Of a stretch of DNA of 13,369 bases, positions 6,768 through 13,321 are shown in pieces; the stretch's first letter is position 1, and every line of letters begins with the position of its first letter. A model generated the notes under the pieces. The model did not search any database, was not told the origin of the DNA, and was given only the letters and a program-made list of their open reading frames with translations. Both the position numbers and the translations under genes were made by a program. The stretch is from Bacilli bacterium (GTDB lineage: Bacteria; Bacillota_I; Bacilli_A; RF39; UBA660), in assembly GCA_028684735.1 (NCBI GenBank), contig JAQUFI010000035.1, forward strand, positions 1 through 13,369, written 5' to 3'.

Positions 6768-8042
6768 ATGAACGGAGTCAGGTTACCTAAAAGAAAAAAA
6801 TTATCAACAAATAAAAATATATATGTCTATAATAAACCTAAGATTGTATATATTCCTTTAATAAGTAGTAATGATGAAAATATAACGATTTTAGTAAAAA
6901 AGGATGATTATGTTTTTAAAGGTAGTGTGGTCGGACGAAGAAAAGGTAATTATAAAATGCCTATTCATTCGAGTGTTAGTGGAAGAGTCATGGGATTTGA
7001 AGAGCATACTTATTTGCATGGAGAAAAAGTAAAGTGTGTGGTTATTGAAAATGACTTTAAAGAAAAGATGGAAAATAGAGTTACCCCAAGGACAGCTATC
7101 AATAAATTTACTAAAGAAGAGTTTGTTGAGAAATTATTAAATCATGGTGTGATTGGACAAGGTGGTGGAGGATTCCCAACCTATGCTAAATTTAATTCAG
7201 ATAAAAAAATTACGACTTTGATTATTAATGCTGTTGAGTGTGAACCATATATTACCGCTGACTTTATGTTATTTAAAGAAAAATGTGAAGAAATCTTAGA
7301 AGCAATTGATGCGATTGTTGAAATCAATAATATTGATGAAGCAATTATAGCAACCAAAAAAAGTAATTATACTTTAAATAAATTATTGATGAATTTCTTG
7401 GGAACTTATTTAAAAATTAAATTGCTTAATGTTCCTAATCTCTATCCAATGGGTTGGGAAAGAGCTTTAATTAAAGAAGTAACTGGTGTTGAATACGATA
7501 AGTTACCTATTGAAAAAGGGATTGTGGTGATTAATTCATCGACTGCCCATTCAATTTATGAAGCTTTAAAATTAGATAAACCAGTTATTGAGAGAGTAGT
7601 TACATTTACAGGGGAGATGTTAAAGGAACCTCAAAATGTTTTAGTTAAAGTAGGGACCCCTGTTAGTGAAGTGATTGAAAGTATTGGTGGCTATAAAAGA
7701 AATAAGGAAATAGTTTTTGTAGCTGGTGGACCAATGATGGGAACTGCTCTACCAACTGATGATTTAGTTGTTAGTCCTAATATGAATTGTATTTTAGTTC
7801 TTAAAGAAATCAAAACAGTGACGAGGACAGAGTGCTTACGATGTGGGAAATGTGTTAAAGTATGTCCAGTTAAACTAAGTCCTGTCTTAATTCGTGATAG
7901 TTTAAATAATATTGATGATTTAGATAGTTATAATGCTGATCGATGTATTGAATGTGGTTTATGTTCATATATCTGTCCGGCTAAAATAAATATTAGACAA
8001 GCAGTCAAAATAGGTAAAAAGAAATTGAGTGAAAGGGGATAA
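6768..8042 (+). CDS. rnfC: Rnf complex subunit RnfC (NADH-side flavin/iron-sulfur subunit)
   Basis: Peripheral cytoplasmic subunit of the Rnf ion-translocating ferredoxin:NAD+ oxidoreductase, at the NAD(H) end of the chain. The start chosen is ATG 6768, behind AGGAGCGGAG (6755-6764). In-frame starts upstream (TTG 6684, ATGs near 6744) precede the ribosome site and overlap the terminator or promoter. The 424 residues match compact clostridial forms rather than the long gammaproteobacterial one. A glycine-rich segment GVIGQGGGGFPT (127-138) and NAVECEPY (154-161) mark the FMN/NADH-binding part shared with NuoF-like proteins. Two four-cysteine sets, C356/C359/C362/C366 and C393/C396/C399/C403, each ending CP, bind two [4Fe-4S] clusters. 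It is the first gene of the operon, one base from rnfD. Confidence 0.95.
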   Translation: MNGVRLPKRKKLSTNKNIYVYNKPKIVYIPLISSNDENITILVKKDDYVFKGSVVGRRKGNYKMPIHSSVSGRVMGFEEHTYLHGEKVKCVVIENDFKEKMENRVTPRTAINKFTKEEFVEKLLNHGVIGQGGGGFPTYAKFNSDKKITTLIINAVECEPYITADFMLFKEKCEEILEAIDAIVEINNIDEAIIATKKSNYTLNKLLMNFLGTYLKIKLLNVPNLYPMGWERALIKEVTGVEYDKLPIEKGIVVINSSTAHSIYEALKLDKPVIERVVTFTGEMLKEPQNVLVKVGTPVSEVIESIGGYKRNKEIVFVAGGPMMGTALPTDDLVVSPNMNCILVLKEIKTVTRTECLRCGKCVKVCPVKLSPVLIRDSLNNIDDLDSYNADRCIECGLCSYICPAKINIRQAVKIGKKKLSERG

Positions 8043-8043
8043 T

Positions 8044-9492
8044 ATGAAGGAATTTAATAGTCCAATAGGACCATATCTAAAGTATAAAAATTCAAGTGCT
8101 AAGATGCAGATAAATCTCTTAATTGCCTTATTCCCAATTATTATTTTTGCTTTTTATAAAAATGGTATTATTCCTTATCTTCATGGAACAACTAGTTTTA
8201 TGGGAATGTTTTATCCTCTATTATTTATTATTACACCAGCTATTGCTTGTGTGGTAGCGGAAGTGATTTATGCGAAATTATTTTTAAAAGAAGAATATAA
8301 AACAACTAAAGATTTTCTCAAAGCCTCACATGGTTATATCCCGGGAATCTTCTTAGGACTAATCTTACCGATTAATACACCAATCTCGATTGTTATCTTA
8401 GGTGCTTTTATTGCATCGATTATTGGGAAAATGTTGTTTGGAGGATTTGGTAATAATATTTTTAATCCAGCATTAGTTGGCGCTCTATTTATTTTAACAG
8501 CTTATTCATTAGTTATTACCAATAATGGTGGTTATTTAAATAGTTATGAATTAGATACCATTGCGGGTGCTACTCCTTTAACGAATGCTAGTAATATGAT
8601 AGAAGTAGGTAGTTATGAAACCTTAGTTGAACCATATGGCAACCTATGGGATTTCTTCTTAGGTACGATTCCAGGAGCAGTCGGTGAAACTAGTTCATTA
8701 CTTTGTCTGCTTGGTTTTATCTTTTTAACAATTACGAGAACAATTAAATGGAAGATATCAGTGGTCTATGTTTTAACCGTCTTTGTGATGTCGTCTTTTG
8801 TTGGTAACTTAAATGGTTTAGGTACTTGGTTTTCATTATTCCACATCTTTAGTGGAGGGTTGATGTTTGGAGCCGTCTTTATGGCTACTGATCCAGTTAC
8901 CAGTCCAACGACCCCAGTTGGGCAAGTTTTATATGGCTTATTTTTAGGAATACTAACTGTTCTATTAAGATTCTTAACCCCTTATCCAGAAGGCGTCTTA
9001 ACTAGTATCTTGACGATGAATATGTTGATTTTCATTATTGATAAAATAGGTGCTAAAGCTAGATTTACTTTCCAAAGTGCCGTTATGCCATTTTTGGTAG
9101 TTTGGGCTTTTGTTGCTGTTGTTGGAGCAATGATTGGTAATAAATATCAAAATGTTGATTTAAATCCTGATGTTGATCCTCATTATTATATAGTTAATCA
9201 AACGGAGGTTCTTGATAAGGTTACTTATGTGGTAACACAAAAGGGATATTCTGGAGCCATTAAAGGTGAAATTGTGATTGAAAAAGGAAAAGTCTTAAGT
9301 ATGGTTATCTTAGAAATAAATGATGATTTTTATCCTAATATCGAATCAGCTAATTATATTGATAAATTATTGAATGAACAAGATAGTTTAGAAAGTGTTG
9401 ATACGATTAGTGGTACAACCTATACTTCTAGTGGTCTTAAGAAGATGTTGATTAACACTTTAAAAGATTATGAGGTGAATTATGGAGAATAA
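8044..9492 (+). CDS. rnfD: RnfD-RnfG fusion: membrane flavoprotein with C-terminal FMN-binding domain
   Basis: Integral membrane subunit of Rnf. The start is ATG 8044 behind AAGGGGAT; the upstream in-frame GTG at 8029 lies in rnfC and lacks a site. The 482 residues clearly exceed the usual RnfD length (about 320-350). Residues 1-340 are RnfD: many hydrophobic helices, NIFNPALVGALF, ATDPVTSPTTP, ending near MNMLIFIIDKIGAKAR. DTIAGATPLT at 171-180 carries the covalent-FMN threonine (T177). After residue 340 comes an extra helix (about 347-365) and then an FMN_bind-like domain (about 390-475) containing GYSGAIKGEIVIEKGKV and DTISGTTYTSSG, with T459 as predicted FMN acceptor. That is the anchor and domain plan of RnfG. 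In the acceptor motif, the usual Ala before the Thr is Thr (T458). There is no separate full rnfG in the operon. Confidence 0.9.
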   Translation: MKEFNSPIGPYLKYKNSSAKMQINLLIALFPIIIFAFYKNGIIPYLHGTTSFMGMFYPLLFIITPAIACVVAEVIYAKLFLKEEYKTTKDFLKASHGYIPGIFLGLILPINTPISIVILGAFIASIIGKMLFGGFGNNIFNPALVGALFILTAYSLVITNNGGYLNSYELDTIAGATPLTNASNMIEVGSYETLVEPYGNLWDFFLGTIPGAVGETSSLLCLLGFIFLTITRTIKWKISVVYVLTVFVMSSFVGNLNGLGTWFSLFHIFSGGLMFGAVFMATDPVTSPTTPVGQVLYGLFLGILTVLLRFLTPYPEGVLTSILTMNMLIFIIDKIGAKARFTFQSAVMPFLVVWAFVAVVGAMIGNKYQNVDLNPDVDPHYYIVNQTEVLDKVTYVVTQKGYSGAIKGEIVIEKGKVLSMVILEINDDFYPNIESANYIDKLLNEQDSLESVDTISGTTYTSSGLKKMLINTLKDYEVNYGE

Positions 9493-9577
9493 GAAACTGC
9501 AAGGGATTTTAGTCTTAACCATAACAGCTTTGATTTGTTCAATCCTTATTTATGCCTTTATTACTATAACTAATTAG
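9482..9577 (+). CDS. 31-residue single-helix membrane microprotein in the rnfG position
   Basis: ATG 9482 overlaps the end of rnfD and TAG is at 9575-9577. GAGGTG (about 9470-9475) sits at a good distance before the ATG. The product begins MENKKLQGILVLTITALIC and continues as one hydrophobic helix to ITITN. Charged residues at the N-terminus followed by a helix match the N-terminal membrane anchor of RnfG, but nothing follows it. rnfE starts 9 bases later with its AGGAGGT site overlapping this stop. It could be a surviving RnfG anchor after the FMN domain moved to RnfD, a small Rnf subunit, or a leader ORF for rnfE translation. Too short for homology to settle. Confidence 0.6.
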   Translation: MENKKLQGILVLTITALICSILIYAFITITN

Positions 9578-9586
9578 GAGGTTAAA

Positions 9587-10222
9587 ATGAAAATAATATT
9601 AAATGGAATTTTTAAAGAAAACCCAATGTTTGTTTTAGTTTTGGGTTTGTGTCCAGCTTTAGCTATTACAACGAAATTTGAGAGTGCTTACTTAATGGGT
9701 TTATGTTTATTAATCATCTTAATGTTTTCTAATGTTGTGATTGCGATTATTAAAAGAATCGTTCCTGATGCGGTTAGAATACCAGTTTATATTTTAATTA
9801 TAAGTACGTTTGTAACGATTATTGAAATTATTTTAAAAACTTATATTCCTGCTCTTAGTGATATCTTAGGTATTTATTTACCTTTGATTACTGTTAACTG
9901 TATTGTTTTGGGAAGAGCAATGGCTGTAGCTAGTAAGGAAAGTATCAAGACAAGTCTTTTAGATGCGATTGGAATTGGACTGGGTTATACTTTTGCATTA
10001 ATGATTATTGCTTTCTTTAGAGAGGCTTTAGGAGCAGGAACCATTACCTTTATGGATGCTACTTCTTCATTAACTGGATATAAGGCTATTTATGAGTTAC
10101 CAACTACGAATATTCTACCGATTAGTATTCTAACTAATCCAGCGGGTGCTTATATTGCTTTAGCCTTTTTTGTAGCTTTATTCAGTAAATTTAAAGGAGG
10201 TAAGAAACATGAGTCCCATTAG
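9587..10222 (+). CDS. rnfE: Rnf complex subunit RnfE
   Basis: Integral membrane subunit, 211 residues, a normal length for RnfE/NqrD. The start follows AGGAGGT (9576-9582). About six hydrophobic helices are visible. LGLCPALAIT contains C22 and ITVNCIVLGRA contains C105. In this family these two cysteines, with two from RnfA, hold a [2Fe-2S] cluster within the membrane that carries electrons across. FFREALGAGT is a conserved RnfE segment. The short ending differs from longer homologues but looks natural. It overlaps rnfA by 14 bases, and the rnfA ribosome site lies within its last codons. Confidence 0.95.
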   Translation: MKIILNGIFKENPMFVLVLGLCPALAITTKFESAYLMGLCLLIILMFSNVVIAIIKRIVPDAVRIPVYILIISTFVTIIEIILKTYIPALSDILGIYLPLITVNCIVLGRAMAVASKESIKTSLLDAIGIGLGYTFALMIIAFFREALGAGTITFMDATSSLTGYKAIYELPTTNILPISILTNPAGAYIALAFFVALFSKFKGGKKHESH

Positions 10223-10772
10223 TATCTTTGTTACCAGTGTCTTAGCTCAAAATATTATCTTAACGAAGTTCTTAGGAATATGCCCATTTATTGGAGCATC
10301 TAATAAAGAAAAAAATGCTTTCCATATGGGATTATCAGTTATGCTGGTAATTACGCTATCTAGTATTATTACGTATGTAATCTATCACTTTGTTTTAGTA
10401 CCAACCAATACAACTTATCTAAGAACGACGATGTTTGTCTTAGTTATTGCTTCGATGGTTCAATTAATGGAATTATTCTTGAAAAAATATCTACCAGGTA
10501 TTCATAAGACCATGGGTTTATATTTGCCTTTAATTGCGACTAACTGTGCAGTACTAGGGGTAACCTTATTAAATATTAATAATGACTTTAATTTTCTTCA
10601 AATGTTAGCATTTAGTGTTGGCAGTAGTTTAGGTTATTTATTGATTATTTATATTTTTGCTACGATTCGCGAAAGGTTAGAAACTAGTGATATTTCTAAA
10701 TCATTTGATGGTATTCCGATTGCGTTATTAACCGCAGCCATTATGTCATTAGTCTTCGTCAGATATCTATGA
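10209..10772 (+). CDS. rnfA: Rnf complex subunit RnfA
   Basis: Integral membrane partner of RnfE, 187 residues, close to the usual 190. The start ATG 10209 follows AAAGGAGG (10193-10200). LAQNIILTKFLGICPFIG contains C25 and LIATNCAVLGV contains C113, the two RnfA ligands of the shared intramembrane [2Fe-2S] cluster. Conserved LPLIATNCAVLG and FATIRERLE segments confirm the assignment. The TGA stop is followed directly by an in-frame TAG and overlaps the next ORF as ATGA (10769-10772). Confidence 0.96.
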   Translation: MSPISIFVTSVLAQNIILTKFLGICPFIGASNKEKNAFHMGLSVMLVITLSSIITYVIYHFVLVPTNTTYLRTTMFVLVIASMVQLMELFLKKYLPGIHKTMGLYLPLIATNCAVLGVTLLNINNDFNFLQMLAFSVGSSLGYLLIIYIFATIRERLETSDISKSFDGIPIALLTAAIMSLVFVRYL

Positions 10773-10876
10773 TAGCTTATCTTTTATTAATTGGTTTAGT
10801 GGTAGTGACGATTCGTCTATATAAGAAAAACAATAATTGTCATGGCTGTGATAGTTGTGGAGGGTGCAAAAAATGA
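10769..10876 (+). CDS. 35-residue Cys-rich membrane microprotein between rnfA and rnfB
   Basis: This short ORF overlaps rnfA and rnfB through ATGA junctions at both ends (10769-10772 and 10873-10876). It reads MIAYLLLIGLVVVTIRLY, one membrane helix, then basic residues and Cys-x2-Cys-x2-Cys-x2-Cys (C24, C27, C30, C33) ending GGCKK. No clear ribosome site precedes it, so translation should depend on reinitiation from rnfA. The design matches the small FeoB-associated Cys-rich membrane proteins in form. In this operon the cysteines could hold an iron-sulfur cluster or pass iron to Rnf subunits; that is inference. The Gly-Gly codons GGAGGG double as the rnfB ribosome site. Confidence 0.75.
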   Translation: MIAYLLLIGLVVVTIRLYKKNNNCHGCDSCGGCKK

Positions 10877-11145
10877 TTGGTATTTTTATTTTAACGGCTT
10901 TAGCGTTTGTCTTATCTTTTGTATTGGTTGTTGTAGATGCTCGATTAAATAAAGTTGATGGTCGTCTTAGAGAAATCGAATCACTACTTCCTGGTTATAA
11001 TTGTGGGTCTTGTGGCTTTAGTTGGTGTCGAGCAATGAGTGAAGAAATCTTAAAAAATAAAGATATATATATTAAGTGTCGCCCTTTAAGAGGTAAAGCA
11101 AAAAAGGAAATGGAAGACTATTTAGGTATTGAAGAAGTAAAATAA
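10873..11145 (+). CDS. rnfB: Short RnfB: membrane anchor and FeS domain only, ferredoxin domain absent
   Basis: The start is ATG 10873, 8 bases after GGAGGG (10859-10864). The 90 residues comprise an N-terminal helix (about 2-22), a charged linker, and the RnfB-type four-cysteine FeS domain LLPGYNCGSCGFSWCRA with C44, C47, C52 and C69 (C-x2-C-x4-C-x16-C). It then ends at KKEMEDYLGIEEVK. Ordinary RnfB proteins are about 250 or more residues and continue into a ferredoxin domain with at least two more [4Fe-4S] clusters. None is found in any frame before the next gene. In the standard complex RnfB takes electrons from ferredoxin at the cytoplasmic face. Here only one cluster would be available unless another protein supplies the rest. 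Confidence 0.88.
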   Translation: MIGIFILTALAFVLSFVLVVVDARLNKVDGRLREIESLLPGYNCGSCGFSWCRAMSEEILKNKDIYIKCRPLRGKAKKEMEDYLGIEEVK

Positions 11146-11174
11146 TTGCTTTAGTTGGTAAAATATGCTAAAAT
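11146..11174 (+). promoter_or_regulatory. Possible promoter of the fic-sod unit
   Basis: TTGCTT (11146-11151) and TAAAAT (11169-11174) are 17 bases apart, just after rnfB. Transcription would begin near 11181, a few bases before ATG 11188. No terminator separates rnfB from this gene, so read-through from rnf is also possible. Confidence 0.4.
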
Positions 11175-11187
11175 AACCCCTGAGTTG

Positions 11188-12321
11188 ATGCATATGACGA
11201 GAGTCGATATTCCTTTAAAATGTATAGGAAATAGAAAATTATATATGAATAGTAAACGTTTTCAAATATTAAAAGAAGATCTGGAACAGTTTTTAGATGG
11301 GGAAAAATATATGAATAGTAAAACTTTCTCTAAGAAAGTTTTATTATCTCATGAAGTTCAATCTAATAATATCGTTGAAGGTTATGGCGATGATGTCCAA
11401 ATCGTTAAAGATATTATTAATAATAATATCAATCCTAAAGATCCTCAAAAAAGACAGAGAATATTAAATTTGTATTATGGTTATAAATATATTTTAGAGA
11501 ATAATCAAATTGATCAGGAACACCTAAAAGAATTATATAGTATTCTATCTAAGGACTTGCTCTCTCAGTATGATTTAAGTCACATGGGAGAGTATTACCG
11601 TGATGACGATGTCTATATCTTCTTTTCTAACCGTTTAGATGCGAAATACGATATGGGTTTAGAACCAAAATATATTAAAGAATATATGGATGGGTTCTTT
11701 GATTATATTAATATCAATAATGATTTAAACACACCAACTGATTATTATATTAAATCCCAAGTCATGCATTACTATATGGTCTATATTCATCCTTATTATG
11801 ATATCAATGGTAGGACAGCTAGGACGATGAGTATGTGGTATTTACTAAATAATAAAGTCTATCCATATGTTATTTTTAATAGGGCTATTCAATTAGAAAA
11901 AAATAAATATTATGAGGTTATTAGAGATGTTAAGAAGTATTGTAATATCAGTTATTTTATTAATTTGATGTTAGAGAATGTTAAGATTGAATTAGAAAAA
12001 GAATATATTATGCATGGAATAGCTGCTAGTACATCATCTAAACTAACTAGTTTAGATTATCAATCCCTACATTATATATTATCAATGAAAGGTATGAAGA
12101 CAGTTAATGACTTTGCTTCTTTGTATAATCGGATTAACGATAAACGAAAACTATTAGATATCTATCAAAGTATGATTATCCCTTTACTTGATAAAGATGT
12201 GATTAGACATGTAAGGGATACCAATAATAATATATATGGGACACAGTCAAATTTTGTTTTTGAATTAAACCCAAGTAAACTTGATAATAATCCTAATAAG
12301 ATTAAAAAATTAAAATTGTAA
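11188..12321 (+). CDS. Fic-domain protein (probable AMP transferase)
   Basis: Fic enzymes transfer AMP or a related group to hydroxyl side chains of target proteins. The core motif HPYYDINGRTAR (residues 201-212 from ATG 11188) matches HPFxx(G/x)NGR with the catalytic His and the phosphate-binding NGR loop. An N-terminal helix with SNNIVEGY (S59, E64) corresponds to the autoinhibitory (S/T)xxxE(G/N) motif, but the Ser is five positions before the Glu rather than four. The C-terminal 100 residues could hold a winged-helix-like segment. There is no signal peptide. The frame opens just after TAG 11152-11154; a TTG at 11155 would add 11 residues, and neither start has a strong ribosome site. The target is unknown. 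sod follows 22 bases later. Confidence 0.88.
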   Translation: MHMTRVDIPLKCIGNRKLYMNSKRFQILKEDLEQFLDGEKYMNSKTFSKKVLLSHEVQSNNIVEGYGDDVQIVKDIINNNINPKDPQKRQRILNLYYGYKYILENNQIDQEHLKELYSILSKDLLSQYDLSHMGEYYRDDDVYIFFSNRLDAKYDMGLEPKYIKEYMDGFFDYININNDLNTPTDYYIKSQVMHYYMVYIHPYYDINGRTARTMSMWYLLNNKVYPYVIFNRAIQLEKNKYYEVIRDVKKYCNISYFINLMLENVKIELEKEYIMHGIAASTSSKLTSLDYQSLHYILSMKGMKTVNDFASLYNRINDKRKLLDIYQSMIIPLLDKDVIRHVRDTNNNIYGTQSNFVFELNPSKLDNNPNKIKKLKL

Positions 12322-12343
12322 TATGATGATATAGGAGGTTATT

Positions 12344-12958
12344 ATGTATAAGAAAAAAGAATTAAATTATAGTTATGAGGCTTTAGAACCATTTATTGAT
12401 ACCCATACGATGGGAGTCCATTATAATAAACATTATTTAAATTACTTAAAAAACTTAAACAATATTCTAACTAAATATAATTATCAAGAAAATTATTCAA
12501 AAGTAGAATTACTTCGTCATTTAGAAATATTCAAAGAAGAAGATATTGAAAATCTATTATTTAATTTAGGTGGAGTTATTAATCATGAATTATATTGGGA
12601 TAGTATTAGTGATAAAGGAAATAATACACCTATTAAAGAAATCAAAGAGGTAATTGGTTCTAAATATGGAAGTTATGATAACTTTAAGAAAGAGTTTACG
12701 GACGCAGCTATGACTTTAAAAGGATCAGGTTATACCTTTTTAGTCATTAATCCAGCCAATGAACTTGAAATCATGAGTCTAAGTAATCAATTAACTCCAT
12801 ACTTAAATAGCTATATACCTATTATGACGATTGATATGTGGGAACATGCCTACTACTTAAATTATCAAAACAATAAAAAATTATATATTGAAAACTTTTT
12901 TGATATTATCGATTTTGATAAGATCAATAATAAATATAATGAATACAAAAAACAATAG
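12344..12958 (+). CDS. sodA: Superoxide dismutase, Fe/Mn family
   Basis: Converts superoxide to oxygen and hydrogen peroxide in the cytoplasm. The 204 residues are a full-length family member. The start is ATG 12344 behind AGGAGGT. The metal ligands are all in place: H26 (TMGVHYNKHY), H81 (GGVINHELYW), and D164 and H168 (DMWEHAYYLNY). Gateway H30 and Y34 are present. The second-shell glutamine is in the SNQLTP segment (Q149) with GG before INH, the arrangement of Mn rather than Fe enzymes, but metal use cannot be fixed from sequence. The usual GSGW is GSGY here, and the sequence is rather divergent overall. It may be co-transcribed with fic and ends in a shared terminator with the opposing sigma gene. 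Confidence 0.93.
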   Translation: MYKKKELNYSYEALEPFIDTHTMGVHYNKHYLNYLKNLNNILTKYNYQENYSKVELLRHLEIFKEEDIENLLFNLGGVINHELYWDSISDKGNNTPIKEIKEVIGSKYGSYDNFKKEFTDAAMTLKGSGYTFLVINPANELEIMSLSNQLTPYLNSYIPIMTIDMWEHAYYLNYQNNKKLYIENFFDIIDFDKINNKYNEYKKQ

Positions 12959-12976
12959 TTAATCACTATTGTTTTT
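12948..12976. terminator. Bidirectional terminator between sod and the sigma-factor gene
   Basis: AAAAACAATAGT (12948-12959) is perfectly complementary to ACTATTGTTTTT (12965-12976) with loop TAATC. A-rich and T-rich flanks allow termination from both sides. The left arm contains the sod TAG stop, and the sigma gene's stop (complement of 12959-12961) sits at the loop side. Confidence 0.9.
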
Positions 12977-13321
12977 ATTTTTAATAAATTCTCTTAGCAT
13001 CTTCGTTAAAGCCCTTTTCTCAATCCTTGAGACATAACTTCTCGAGATATTGAGATCTTCCGCAATTTCCTTTTGGGTAACTTCTTTTTGATTGTTTAAA
13101 CCATATCGCTTGGTAATGATATCTTGTTCCCTCGAATTTAAGATTTGAAAGTATTCTTTCATTAAATCGATGTTGTTTTGCTTATGGATATCAAGTGCGA
13201 AATCAGGTTTAGGGGTTTTTAAAATATCAAAGAATGATATTTCACTTCCATCTTTATAATAACCCATTGACTCATTAATACTAATATCCTTATTATTCTT
13301 TTTATCACTTCGGTAATACAT
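12959..13321 (-). CDS. SigK-like sporulation sigma factor, C-terminal part (region 4)
   Basis: The 120-residue open frame matches the C-terminal half of the mother-cell sigma factors SigK/SigE. KKNNKDISINESMGYYKDG and SEISFFDIL correspond to the segment after region 2. SREQDIITKRYGL then TQKEIAEDLNISRSYVSRIEKRAL (about 82-105) form region 4 with its helix-turn-helix for -35 recognition. The best remembered match is SigK (HEF near the end corresponds to REF). The Met at 13321 is internal to the family motif CIENEILM, so this is not a natural start. Without the core-binding and -10 regions upstream, the product alone should not work as a sigma factor. It converges on sod. Presence of such a gene suggests sporulating ancestry. 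Confidence 0.85.
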   Translation of the reverse strand: MYYRSDKKNNKDISINESMGYYKDGSEISFFDILKTPKPDFALDIHKQNNIDLMKEYFQILNSREQDIITKRYGLNNQKEVTQKEIAEDLNISRSYVSRIEKRALTKMLREFIKNKNNSD

